DNA from: Notospermus geniculatus
Taxonomy: Eukaryota; Nemertea; Pilidiophora; Heteronemertea; Lineidae
Reading direction: 5' to 3'
Assembly: GCA_002633025.1 (NCBI GenBank)
Contig: NMRB01001741.1
Location: 1 to 64,000 of the forward strand
DNA: 64,000 bases
Shown here: piece by piece, positions 1 through 12,173 of the stretch
Layout of the letters: each line of letters begins with the position of its first letter
Numbering within the stretch: position 1 is the stretch's first letter
Translations under genes and position numbers: made by a program
Notes under the pieces: generated by a model
The model's input: only the letters and a program-made list of their open reading frames with translations
What the model was told of the DNA's origin: nothing
Database searches by the model: none

Positions 1-766
1 TTCAAGTGAAAAAGACTGTCAGGCGGTTCAATCCAATGATGCAAAATGCGTCCAGAATCCAGACTCCAGCGTCCAGGTTATTACAACTACCCATACATGT
101 TGGGGCGTTATGCTAGAAAAAAACTGTAAAATAAATACTTGCTTATATCAACATCAGGCAATTTCATCAACCTATATATTTCCCTTCAGCGGCAGCTCTT
201 ATCACCAACGCTTTATCTAAGGAACAAAAACCACAAAAGTAGCACAATGTAACTATCAGGAATTTCATATCATGAGGTTCAATTATAGATGTGCTACTTC
301 TGTATTTTAGAAAATGAAATAAGACGGAGGGACTGAGTTAGAAGTGTTACAAAATGATGATGTTCGCCTGTTTGCAGCACCACTGTTTAACCCCTTCCTT
401 CAACTAAGTCATTTCATCCTTCAAATGGAAACAGCATTGAGATGAAAAACTGCTAATACAATAGTGTACTGGTATAAATTGGTCGCTTTCGATCAAGCAG
501 GTGTGGATCCAGGGGGGCCCCCCCTTGGCCAACAAATCTGTAAAATTGACCGTGAAATTCGGAAATTTGGAGCAAATCATTGAAATTCACTGCAGATTTG
601 AAATCGTGAATCCACCCCTGTCAAGGGTGCATGGATTAGAATTTAGTCCATGTACATAAAAATCCAAGTGAAATCAACAGATACTAATTACTAGGTGCTC
701 CTTCACTACAAATGTCTGGTCTGGGAATGATTCATCTTATGAAAAAATAATATGTTTGTCTTGTAG
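1..766. other. Intron sequence upstream of first visible ankyrin exon
   Basis: No exon is recognised here. The acceptor of the first exon of the ankyrin gene ends at 766, so this is most likely intron of that gene. The only clear content is a short dispersed inverted-repeat element at 503-620, listed separately. Confidence 0.5.
503..620 (+). mobile_element. Short GGATCC-type inverted-repeat element, copy 1
   Basis: The element starts with a GTGGATCCAGGGGGG-like end and finishes with the inverse CCACCCCTG. The middle reads TTGGCCAACAAATCTGTAAA and then a TTGACCGTGAAATTC stretch, also present at 4612-4750 and, inverted, at 30494-30671. There is no coding capacity, so it looks like a non-autonomous DNA transposon (MITE). 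The copy is degenerate at its ends. Confidence 0.6.
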
Positions 767-3700
767 ATTTCACGAGGCAGCTTCGCGTGGACAGAAAGGC
801 ATCCTTGAAATATTCATAAAACATGGAGCAGATGTGCAAGCCGCTGATTCACAAGGTAATACGGGTCGATTTCATGGTTTCCTGGTTCCCATGGGGTTCA
901 GAAATGAGTGTATGATTTTCAAGGGTCAGGTTGGCGGAGTGATTTGATCAGCTTGGGCTCTATAGACAAATCCCAAATTGACGTAAATAAGAAAGATCTG
1001 CGCACTTCTGCCGAAATCGCAAACACAACCTCGGTCTGAAACTGATTGATATGACGCAGAGAACCCCACGACAGTGACTTTGATGACGTTGCGTCCGAGT
1101 TGACCATTGCTGAATCATGGATTGCGTCACGTCAGCTGGTTTCAGATCGAGGTTGTGTTGCGATTGATTAGTGAGAACTCAGGCAAATGTTCTGACATCT
1201 CCTTGTTAAACCTGCCTCCTTATCTTTCAGGGCGGACAGCACTGCACTTGGCAGCACGCCACGGGAGGACAGAGGTGCTACTAAAATTAATCAAAGTTGG
1301 AATCTCCGTGTGTGCTGTTGACCTGTGCCAGATGATGCCGATTCACCACGCCTGTCTCGGCGGACATCTTCCTTGTGTTAACACTCTCATATCAAAGGAG
1401 TCGCCACTCAATCCTGTCGATAAGGTTGGTACCATAAAGGGGCTCTTTTTTCACTGAGCATGGGTTAATAATGCAGTATCCACCCCACCCCTACCTCCCT
1501 AGCAACTCAACCTGTTCCATGCACATTCCCACACATCCCTGATAGCAGTGCAGAGAAACCCCTCAGGACAAATTACACACCAAATTGCTCGTTTCTTGAT
1601 GGATGTCGGCATAATGATGATTAATTGAATCAAATAGCCATGTTTAACAAATTCTCTGTTAACCCTTCTAAGGCGTCTAAATGAGTACTGTAATTACCGT
1701 GCGTAAGGATCAGCTTCAAGTTGCGTTCACCTCTAATGTTGTGAAGGGTTTTGAGACTGTACTCGAGTGGAAGGCGCAATATGAAAAGTATTATCTTTAG
1801 CTCCCCAATACTTTGAATATTTCCAGGATAAACGTACTCCGTTGTTTTTCGCTGCCGAGATGGGCGAAGATGCAGTGTGTCGGGAGCTCATCGACCAGGG
1901 TGTCGACATCAATGCCCAGGATTTTGGCAACAGAACCTCATTGATGATCGCTGCTCAACATGGCCAAACTGATGTAGTTGATCTACTTGTCAAGAGAGGG
2001 GCAAACGTCAAACTGATGGATGATGAGGGTAGGTGGAGTGGTTCCCAGGTTGGGGATGTGGAAAATCAATGCCATCTCTTCCATCGAGATGAAGTATCGA
2101 GCCATTTTCCCCTGGAAGTCAGCAGACGATTTTGACGACACTGAACTGCACTTCGCATTAGTTTCGCACCAGCTGATCATGGTTCTATTCACCTCTGTTG
2201 TATCAACATCAAACATGTATTTCAGGTCATACAGCTGCCTGGTATGCTCTTGAAATGGGACATGATGATGTCAAAAAGATTATAGATCAGGCTCCTACGG
2301 TGGCTGCATGGGATGTTTGTAAGTATTAAAAATGATCTAAGTTAAGGGCAAATTAATGTACAGCAGGAGAAAAAATGTGCATGGAGAATGCCTGCATTGT
2401 TAAAGAGCGGTGCCTTTTTTCACGTGAAGAATGGGTTAGACCCGGGATCAAACCAGATCGATCTACAGAGGTGACAGGCCCCTGATGTTTCCACTGCACC
2501 ACTCTGACAGGCCAATCAGGGTTGATACCTCATAACGGTCTTGTGGGTTTGTTTTCCAGGTGCACCTGAGGAGCCTGAGAAACAAGAGGTAAAGGAGGAA
2601 GTAGCTGAACTAAAAGAGGATGTAAATATGACTTTTCCAGATGGTGCTGATCGGGTAAGCAAGACAACACTTTGAAAATGAATTGCTGTTGCCATCATGG
2701 CCAAGGTCATTTCATCATGGCCAAGGTCATTTCATTAGACGGAGGTCATCAAGGTCATATCATCCATTTTCATCAAGGCCAAGGTCATCACATCAAGGCC
2801 AAGGTCATCATATCAAGGCCAAGGTCATTTCCTTGAGGCCAAGGTCATTTCATCAAGGCCAAGGTCATTTTACCAAGGCCAAGGTCATCTCATCGAGGTC
2901 AAGTCATTTCATCACGGCCAAGTTCATTTGATATTTCAAATCTGCATTTGCTTTGCTAGAAAACAGTAGCCTCTTTGTCAATTAACATTTCTCCAAATGC
3001 TATGTTCTAATGCTATAAGTAAGCCACCACCATGTTTATCATTTAGTTCCCTGCATCTCAAAGATGCAAAACTTTATTTTCAAATGACAAAATGTGAAAT
3101 TGACAAAGAAGAATTTCACCTTTACAAATTGCTTTCTTCTTCATTACCCATTCTGCTAATTTTCTCTTCAATATTATCGCATAGCTGTTGTCTTTGCTAA
3201 TTGGTGTGAAATAATTTGAATATTCAGATCATATGGGTTTAATATGTAAATGATATTGGTGAGTATTCATTTAGATCATTTGATTGGCCAGGTATTGTTT
3301 GCCTGTGTATCATGCTGAGAGTGCATTCCTCAAGAATCCATGGACTATGATGCACTTAAAGGGGCCGTACCCCTTAACCGTTTGATCTTTTCCACCAGGT
3401 GTCTCCACTGTGTTGCATGCTGTCTCTGCTTGATTAACTGCTGATAACTCTGTACTTTACAAGGCACATGTGGTGACACGCTAGAGAGCAGAGTGATGCT
3501 GCCAGAGCAAAAAGGGGCAGTCTGGCGTGACAGAATCTTCTAAGATTTTAGCAAAATTATGAAAGTCACAATATAAATAAATATTTCCTGCAGTTTCTCT
3601 GATGAATGCACTCTCTATATTTTGCATGTTGTCAACCAAAGCCTCTTTAAAATATCTCCTTCCGGGTGTGAAATATATCAGTGAAAACTCATTATTCAAG

Positions 3701-6700
3701 TTGTATGGTAAAGTTATTGGACGATTGGGTAACTTTTATTTGTGCATCTGTTCTGGTGTTTGTGGAATCCTGTTATTCACCGTTATGCTGCCTCTATAGA
3801 GTTTGGATCGGTTGCTTCAGCTTCTACTTGCTCCAATACGGCCATATGTACCAGTTACTAGGTGTGGTTGTCCAGGTTTTATGTCGCTACGGTGTTGTTG
3901 CTTAGGGTTGCTTGAGTTGCCCGATGAGGCCACCAGGTGGCGGATACAAGAGCGTCATGTCATGTGGTATGAGGATTCCTAGCTGTGTAGCATTGGTTGA
4001 GGACAGCGAGGACTCATGCAGTTGCCCTCCAACATAAACAAATCGGGGGTGCTGGTACAAAGAATACATGTTTTAGAAATTTGATGTTAAATGACACTGT
4101 TTCATGCTGTGATTGCTATAACGTATCATCCCCTCTTCTTCTCTCAGTATAAAGCCCATTGGTATTATAAGTGTGTATGTACTATCTATCTTGTCTATAT
4201 GATGTCGTCACTCACCAACTAGGTGTTGTATCGGGCACTCTGTGGTTTTACGACTGTCGAAAAATGAAGGCTCTAGGCTTGAAAATCAGTTCCGTATAAT
4301 GTTGTCATGAAATACCATCCACCCCAATTCATCTGCCAATACGTCGATAGTCTGCATCTTTGGTGCCAAAGCATCCACCATAGAGGGAACATAGTGCAGA
4401 ACGTTACGTGTGACTACAAATTTCAAATCTCACAGACACGAATTTGTATGTGTGCTGCCAGCTTTCAGAGTGTACATGTATGTCAGTGAGATGATCTGAG
4501 ATCTCACAGACATGACGTTAGTATGCTGCCAGCTTTATGCATACACCAATGCTGCATGTACCAGTGCTCTGTACGTGTCAGAAGTCTCAGTAGGACTGGA
4601 CCTCTGAAGGGGCCCAGGTGCAGATCCAAGGGGGGACGCACCTGGCGCACGCCCCCCTTTTGGCCAACATATCTGTAAAATTGACCGAGAAATTCTGAAA
4701 TTAGGGGCAAATAATCAAAATTCACCACAGATTTTGTGGATCTGCCCCTGGGGCCCTTCAGCTTGAGAGTAACTCCTGAGAGAACTGAAAACAATGATTT
4801 CACCAAAAATTGTAAATTGCCCATTGAGAGTTGCACAAGAAAGCTCTCGCATTGATTGGCACAAGAGTTTCTCACACGAATTTGCTCTCAATGGGCAGTT
4901 TGCATTGTTGGTTTCCTCAAGACTTATTCTGAGACCAATGACACAAACATCTGCCCATAGTTTTCTATGGGTGAGTTACCCATTGAAAACCAACTCACGT
5001 AAGCAAACTCTCATGTGGAGAGACACCTTTACAAACCCTCATTTCACTCACTGCATCATCACATGCATGTTACTTTTCAGCAGAATACTGAATCTATGTC
5101 TTTCACAACCGAAATGGCAAGTCTTTATATCCATTTCTTTCTAAGCAGGCATTCATTTGTTTCAAACCACATTGTTTTGAAAGCATGCACACACGCTTCA
5201 CATCAGAGATAATAACACTGAGATAAATGGACTGCATGCAAATTTAATGCCTCTGCTTGAGACGTAAAACAGTTACGCATTATCCTGCAAGATTAAAGGC
5301 ACCTCGTCACATGAGAGCTGCAGCAGTTGGCTCTCAATGGGCAATTCACCACTGTTGCTTTCCTTTGGACTTACACTCTAAAGGCGCCTCTCCACGTGAC
5401 AGTTTTCTTGCAGAAGTTGACTCACAATGGGCAATTCACCATTATTTATTCCTCACGGCATAAGCTGGAACCAATGACACAAACAACTGCTCGCAGTTGA
5501 ATTGCCCATAGAGAGCCAACTTGCGCAAGAAAACTCTCACGTGGAGAGGCGCCTTAAGACCAGGGACACAAATGACTGTCCATAGTTCTCTATGGCCGAG
5601 TTACACCCATAGAGAGCCAACATGCATGTGAAAACTCCCACGTGGAGAGGTGCCATGATACATCAACTCTGTGATTCCTTACTGTGCCTCGGGAATGGTG
5701 TGTAAATGTAAATTGCTTAAGCAGAGTTTCCCTCATCTGTATTCATTGGTAAATTCTCAGTGATTGTATCTGCCTCGCTCGAAGGCCTGCTAATTACTAA
5801 TCATATCCGATTCAGTGCCATGTAAATTGTGAGCTAATTAACAAATAGTGTTGGTGTTTTTAAGAAAATCCAATTAATACCTGACTGACAGTCACTGAGA
5901 GCAGAATATCAGAAGAGTTCATTTGCTAAGCACGGAATGTTCTAGCTCATTTGGCTGAAGCGTTGGTGTAGTGCTAAGGGTTTTGGTGTCATAGACGCAG
6001 GGTTGAATTATACCTCCTTATAGACTCTTTTTACTCCAACTTCACCTTTTCCGAGTGTGCCAATGTTCCTATTTATGTCGGTTCCCTATTTTATTGTGTA
6101 TGAACTTAGCAGGAAGTGTGAGCCCAGCCCTTTCAGTGATCCTTAAAATAGGTTTTATAGAATAGAAGTTTTCACTATGTCGCTGTACTTCTGTTCTTTA
6201 GTGCATTTCTTTCAATGTACATGCACTGGTAGGATTCCCAGAAGCAATATCTGTACCCAGCAGCCCATATGATTACATTATTACACCACATTATATCATT
6301 ACATTATGAGATGATCACATTACATATGATATCATTACATTACCATTGCAAATGCGCTACCGCAATGGTTATACCATAAAACCTGTGTGTGGGAGGTTGC
6401 AGTTTCGATTCTCTTTGCACTCTCCAGTGTTTGATGGGAACAAGTGAATGCCAATATCAGAAGTCATAGGGATACTAACCCTTGATGGTTCAAGGTGTAG
6501 GACCTAACTTAGGTGTCCATAAATAGAGATGTGTCCATTTGGCAGGTGTCCCCACCAACGATCTCATTAACCCACTATTCCTTATTCTTTCAGGTTGATT
6601 TCATTGCTCACTTCACAGTCGACAACTCACCATCCCCAGAAGCTTCCAAACGATCACTTGGTGAGGCCAATCTCAACCAAATCATTCTGAATGACGAAGT

Positions 6701-9700
6701 AGGTGCCAGTTTCCTCCAACATGTGTTTCTCTTGCTGTTGGTAGTCAGGTGTAGTGAATGGCATAATTGAGGGATGTGTGCATTTTGGTCACCACAAACA
6801 CCCAAGTTTAAGTTAAAAATCTCTACTCTGTGGAATGGGCTGCTGTACCCTTGACGCGTTCCCTACCTTCTGTGCTATCTCTTCAGAATGCTCCCAGTTC
6901 GCACGAATCATACTTGGAAATTGCCAGGAGACAGGACACTGATGCCAAGTCTGAGAGTCTGGCAGAATCACACCGCCTAACTCAAGCCTATAAAGAACTT
7001 GTCGAGGATAATGAGGCCTTGACAGAAGAGTACAATAACATGAAATGTGAGATGAAGAAAATTCAGAACAAGAACGGCGAGCTTCTGCGCCGACTTGAGA
7101 ACAGAAGCCCTCCACTGACTGTCATCGATACAGCCGTCGTCGACGCTTTGGAAAAGGAGGTGGGTACCCGACCATCTTTCCGGCAAAGTTTCATTTCCAA
7201 CAATGTTTGTGATCGAAGCACTTAGATAAAACTGTCTGTTTGTCTCCAGATAGCTGACCTGAAGAAACAACTCCAGAGAACGAAGGCTGGCAAATGGGCA
7301 GAAAGTCATGGAGGCCAAAATGATCAGGTAAGATTGGCTAAATTTGTATGTATGATGATCAATGAGAGACTAATAGTGGCACATTGTTTTTTATGGCTCC
7401 AGCCTCGGGTTGATGGGGCCTGGTAGACACTTAAGTGGCACATTGTTTGATCAGTGAGACACTTAAGTGACACTTCATATGATGTGCTGAAAGAGCTGCC
7501 TCTTTAGTTCCCCAGGGAGGTTTTGGATAGATTTGGGTGATGATGTGAATGCCCTTTGTCACTGTGGTGCAGTATCTTAGTTTTAGAAACTAACGGTTTC
7601 ACGTTCCACGATTTTAGGGCCTTGACGATAGTTGGAATGACTCGGATGATGAACAGGACTTTCACAGCTCTGGATCTTGTAAGTAATGATGGGTTTGTGA
7701 TCAGTCTCAACTTACCCTGAAATTTGGGCACCCCCTAAAATTTGTCTGCAATGTTAAAAGTTGTTACACAAGTGCAGTCAAAGACCCTGGCTTACTTCTT
7801 CTGAGCCCATTTCATAAAACTACTAAAGTCTAAGTGTGAGACTTATCCTTTGTTCAACACAAAAGATAAGTATCACACTTTGACGTAAGTATATGAATAG
7901 GCACCCTGATCGTTTGTTTGTGTGTGTGTGATATGACTCAATATCTCAATTCAACATTGATTTCCATTCCAATTTTCCAGTTGACAGACCTGCCTCTGCC
8001 ACTGAAGGCGACAAACAGCTCATCCTGATGTTGAGGAGCCAAATTCTGACCTTACAGAAAGAGAATGAAGAACTAAAGCACAAAATTAAGGTAAAAATAA
8101 TGATACATATTTTGGTACCTTATACTTCTGGTAGCTCGACTTGGAAGTGCCAGCCTGAAGAAGACCCCGGTTCTGGAGGATGACTCCTGTTATTAAATCA
8201 TTTTGTGTGTCGCCTTCTGTGCTCTATTTTTGGATATGAATTGAGATCTGAGTGGTAAATACCGCACAATAAATGCTAATCGCATCTGGGATCTCAACGG
8301 TGACAGGCAGTGATGTTTCCACTGCATCAATCAAACTGGCTCAGTGGGATAGGATTTACATGATTGCAGCACACTCAGTTTTTTGGTTTTCAGCGATATG
8401 GTGGCAGATTGGACTTCATCTTTGTTTATTTCTTTGTTTCATTCGTAGAAAATTCCAAATGGTGAAGTCGATGGTTCCTCTGATGAGGAGGAGAGTCCAA
8501 GTGTGAAACTGGACGTCAATATCCTGAACGGGGACACACCAGTTTCGTTTTCGTACAAAGACATTTCGGCGCTCAACGATAGGATCCAGGAGCTTGAGAA
8601 GACAAATAAAGAACATTTGACGAAAATCAGGGAGTTACAAGAATCAAATAATAATACTGATACAAACTTTGGTGCTGAGATTTTGGGAGGAACCGGGTTT
8701 TCTGTCGTGGAAGGATTGAAAACTGAGGAACTCGTGATGAAAAATGAAAGCCTCAGGGACTTGAATGAGGGTTTGAAAAACACTACAGATGAGTTAAGAT
8801 GTCAAAATGATCAGTTGCTCATTGATATTGCAGATTTAAAAACAGAACTTGATACTGTTGAAGGAGAGAAGGAAACATTTCGAAAACAGTTACAGGAAAT
8901 TGCTAATTTTGGTAATTCTGGGGAAGAGGGTTCAGACGTGTTGAAATTTGTTCATGAAATTAATGATCTGAAACGTCAGAATACGGATTTGACAACGCGT
9001 AATGAATTGTTGGAGGAGGAGATTGAGCAGCTTCTGAAGCACCGGTCGGCTGATCATCATGTGCGGGGGGTGATTCCGGATGACAGTGTCGGACCTCAGG
9101 AGTCGCTTGTTGAGGAGGTGGTGTTTGGGGTCCAGGCTGGAAACTTGGAATCCAGAAATGTCAGATTTGGCGAGAGCCCGTACGAGGCCCATTGGGCTGT
9201 TGGGTCACGGGATCAACATATCAGCTCCCTGCAGCAGGCGAATGAAGTCCTGCAGTTGAGAATCAAGGAGTTAACAGATCAGAAGATGGAATTGGAAAGT
9301 AGTGCGGAGGATTTATATGGGGAGATATCACAGTATGAAGTGATGGTTGGGAAGCTGGAAGATGAGAAGAAGGGATATGAAGAAGAAGTCGACGGTTTAA
9401 AACAGCAGTGTGAGGACTTGGAACTTGAGAACAAGTCGCAGAGGCTGGAGATTTGGGGGTTAAAAGATTCTGTGGAATTGGGAAGCACTCAGGGAGAGGA
9501 GGTGAAGAAACTAGAGAAAGAGTGCGACAAGCTGCAAGACGACCATGAAGCTGTTTCGTTTGTTTTGGACGAGACCAAGCGCCACGTGGAAATACTCGCC
9601 AAAGAGAACGAGGATTATAAGGCAAAGGTTGCCGCTCTGGAAGCAGAGAACGAGTCCACGTGTGGAAGTCTGCGGTCACAGGCGGCAGAGGAGAGCGAGA

Positions 9701-11983
9701 GGTTGCAAAATCAGATCGACGTCCTTGAGACGGAGAAAGGGACTTACCAGGAGCAGTTGGACGAGTTGAACAGCAGTCTTCGCAAGAAGGACAAACGGAT
9801 ATCAAACTTGGTTCAAACGATCGAAGAGTTGAAACGTGGCTCGAGTATGCTGCATAGTTCTAAAAACGATGTTGAGGACCAAATGGGTGTGATGCGGCGT
9901 GAGATTGAGAAGCTGAGATATGAGAATGAGGAGTTGGAGAAGACGGTTGATCGATTGATGAAGCGGGATTCGGAGGAAGAATCGATCAAGTTGACGATCG
10001 TGAAGTCGACGTCGCCAATGACTGTGGACAACACCACCGTGGTGGAACTCGAGAAGGAGGTGGATTCTTTGAAACAGAAGGTACAGAAGCTCGAGGAGGA
10101 GAACAAGGAATACCAGCAGGAGATAGAGGAATTTGCCGTCACGAATCAATCGAATTTTGATCAGTGTACACAGCTGTGTGATGAGTTGGGGTCCGTGAAG
10201 GAGGAGTGTGTTCAGTTGGTGGACCAGAAGAATGAACTGGAAGATCAGCTGAAGCAGAGTGACGAGGAGAGGGAACAATTACGTGCCAAAGTCAGTATTA
10301 AACGACAGAGTATTAACGAGATGGAGCACCAGTGCCAAGAGCTCGCGACACGGAATCAAGAATTGACTGGCGTTGTGAGTAGTCTGAAGGAAGAGTGCCT
10401 TAAGCTTGACGTTGAGAAAGGCAAACTCGCTGAGGAGGTTCAGAGTCTGCGGTTGAATCTTGATTCGAATGTTCAGGTATCGGCTGTGATGCAGGTGTCA
10501 AGTAGTCTTGCTCAAGATGACCAGAATGAGGAGGATGAGATTGCACAATTACGAGAGGAGTGTTCTGATTTGCTTCAGATGAACTCCGAGTTGAAGGTAC
10601 GGGCACAGAGTGTCACTCATATTCAGGAGGAGTTGTTCGAACTTCAGGAAGAGAATGACCGACTCACGAGTCAGGTTGAGAAATCGAAGAAAGAGATCGC
10701 TGCACTTATGCAGGAGAATCGGTCATTGAGAGAAAGGTGTGAAAATCTGGATCTGAATCCACCGTCGTCGATCAGAGAAAGTGAGAAATGGGATGAAGAA
10801 AGAACCCAGTTACAGAAAGTTGTCGAAAATCTTGAGGACAAGGTCGTGATTTTGACGCACGAGATGACCTTGTTGAAGAAGGATAACAGTCGATTGAAGG
10901 AGGATGCTGATTCTTATATCTCTCAGGTACAGCAACTCGACGATGAGCGGTCAGGTCTGTTGAATGAAAAGGAGAAGCTACGTAAAACAAATGAGACAAT
11001 ACGGTGCCAGTTGGAGGAATTAGAACAAGAAAATGATGAACTGCGAAAGGAGAGGTTGCAGCTCTCAGACTTTGATAAGTTGAAAGCGAGTGTATCTGTG
11101 TTATCGGAAGAAAAAGCTGCCCTCCAGGCTCAAGTCAGAGACTTCAGGCTTTCAGAAACGGAGGCAGTGCAACTCAGGGTTGATCTGAATGAACTAAAAA
11201 CTGGGAAGTTTAAATCCGATACCAAAGTTAAAGAATTGTTGGTGCAAAATGAGGAGCTGCGGTCGGAGGTGGTGAAACTTTCGCGGATTGCGAACAGTCG
11301 GGTGCCAGAGGATCAGACGTCAAAGCAGGTCCAAGAGGCTGTCCATGATGCAGAGAGGAAGATCAGGAAGTTACGCGATGAAGTTCGGAAACTCAGGAAA
11401 CAAAATAAGGTAGGTGAATGCTGCTGAAGGTTCCTCCCATGTTGTCATGCTTTCTGTAAATGTATTGAAGGTGGAGTCAGATGTTGCTGCATTTGACAAC
11501 TTGACATTTAGGTTTTAGACACTGACTGTTTTTTGATAATGTTGCTCGCACTGGATGGTGGTGAGCTGATTGTCACCTTGGGAATAAAACATTGATGTCT
11601 TCTTTTAGGAATCAGAGGCGAAACATCGAGAGATTGTGAACACCTACAGAACTCATCTGCTCAGTGCTGTACAGGTATGAGGACATTCATGAAACAGAGT
11701 TTTAGTCAGCAACATTGCAGTGACATTTTGATAACTGTGGCTTACCGGTACTCAAAGTGGAGCCTGATCGGATCTGATGTAGTTTGACTTGACTAGTTGC
11801 TTCACCATAGGATAACATTAGAAGATTTTCTGTAGCTTAACAGCTGAACTAATGGCCAAACTGTGCTTTGTCGTGTTCCAGGGAGAAATGGACCAAGAAG
11901 TTGTCGATGCCTTACGGCATATCCTGTCTCTGCGGACTAACTCCAGACTAACCAATGCTAGTCTTAGTAGTAGTTACTGCTGA
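767..11983 (+). CDS. Ankyrin-repeat and coiled-coil protein (RAI14/UACA/ANKRD24 family), 5' partial
   Basis: Fourteen exons join in phase: 767-855, 1231-1424, 1827-2028, 2226-2318, 2560-2654, 6594-6698, 6887-7159, 7250-7327, 7618-7678, 7981-8090, 8449-11409, 11609-11674 and 11882-11983 (stop TGA), preceded by at least one exon outside the window. About 1475 residues are visible. Residues 1-190 are six ankyrin repeats (for example RTALHLAARHGRTEVLLKL, then HGQTDVVDLLVKRGANV). An acidic linker follows, then about 1150 residues of heptad coiled coil, mostly from the single 2961-base exon. The C-terminus YRTHLLSAVQ followed by GEMDQEVVDAL resembles the conserved tail of vertebrate ankycorbin/UACA/ANKRD24. 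Those proteins are linked to actin bundles, junctions and apoptosome or autoantigen biology; the exact role here is inference. The vertebrate paralogue cannot be chosen, and the gene may be pro-orthologous to all three. (Thirteen exons are listed; the fourteenth is the alternative last exon at 13151.). Confidence 0.9.
1016..1165. repeat. Intronic hairpin, arms of about 27 bases
   Basis: The arm at 1016-1043 (CGCAAACACAACCTCGGTCT) is repeated as its reverse complement near 1138-1165, around a spacer of about 95 bases. It lies in the intron between two ankyrin exons. It could be a degenerate MITE. Confidence 0.5.
2695..2935 (+). repeat. Minisatellite, about 20-base unit containing AAGGTCA
   Basis: A tandem array with unit like CCAAGGTCATTTCATCAAGG. 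About nine units carry AAGGTCA and two more carry AGGTCA. It lies in the intron between exons 2560-2654 and 6594-6698. The apparent open frame through it (82 codons) is a product of the repeat and is not a gene. Confidence 0.9.
4612..4750 (+). mobile_element. Short GGATCC-type inverted-repeat element, copy 2
   Basis: Same family as 503-620. The ends are GGTGCAGATCCAAGGGGGG and its inverse GTGGATCTGCCCCTG, and the shared core is TTGGCCAACATATCTGTAAA. No coding capacity. Confidence 0.65.
5388..5558. mobile_element. AGGCGCC-ended MITE with TAA target duplication
   Basis: The left end AGGCGCCTCTCCACGTGA and the right end (inverse, CACGTGGAGAGGCGCCT) are each flanked by TAA. The arms run about 60 bases inward through GTTGGCTCTCAATGGGCAA. 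The 3-base TAA duplication is typical of PIF/Harbinger-type elements (family knowledge). Partial copies occur at 4790-5010, 5290-5390, 5560-5655, 31190-31365, 32270-32325, 42945-42995, 59210-59260 and 60965-61200. Confidence 0.65.
7806..7900. repeat. Small hairpin repeat (AAGTCTAAGTGTGA arms)
   Basis: AAAGTCTAAGTGTGAGACTTATC is faced by its imperfect inverse around 7860-7898. A related copy is near 27585-27650 in the 3' region of the FAM219 gene. Intronic and non-coding. Confidence 0.4.
8449..11409 (+). CDS. Giant coiled-coil exon of the ankyrin gene
   Basis: This one exon of 2961 bases encodes 987 residues with no interruption, from KIPNGEVDG to RKQNK. It starts after a TTTCATTCGTAG acceptor and ends at a GTAGGT donor, phase 0 on both sides. 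The composition is rich in E, K, Q and L with heptad spacing and few prolines or glycines, as in a long dimeric rod. ATG start codons inside are irrelevant because the exon is internal. Long open frames on its minus strand come from the same codon bias and are not genes. Confidence 0.92.
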
Positions 11984-12173
11984 CGTACGTGTAGGTAGAA
12001 GTTTTATCTTTAGTGACTGTTTTAGAGCCTAACTTCTATTTAAAACGAAGTCCCTGCCAGAGGTAATTTCAGTAGAACTTTTAAGCCTACAGAACCCTGA
12101 GATCTTACAAAGCCCTCTAATACATTGGTATTGATTGGAAAGTGCTCACTCAGAGTTTTCCAGTAAATACATG

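Larger units (their letters stand above)
2655..6593 (+). other. Large intron of the ankyrin coiled-coil gene
   Basis: This 3.9-kb intron is phase 0 at both ends. It holds the AAGGTCA minisatellite, a GGATCC-type element at 4612-4750, several copies of the AGGCGCC inverted-repeat family between 4790 and 5660, and tRNA-like fragments near 5950-6010 and 6350-6420. I see no further exon, but short ones could be missed. Confidence 0.6.

Noticed and set aside
2683-2931. Open frame of 82 codons on the plus strand
   Set aside because: It is a read-through of the AAGGTCA minisatellite.
2683-2935. CRISPR-like array
   Set aside because: Units are contiguous, about 20 bases, without unique spacers, in a eukaryotic intron.
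9263-9805. Open frame of 180 codons on the minus strand inside the coiled-coil exon (and another at 9802-10278)
   Set aside because: They mirror the Glu/Lys/Gln/Leu codon bias of the coiled coil; the plus-strand frame is continuous for 987 codons and joins flanking exons in phase.
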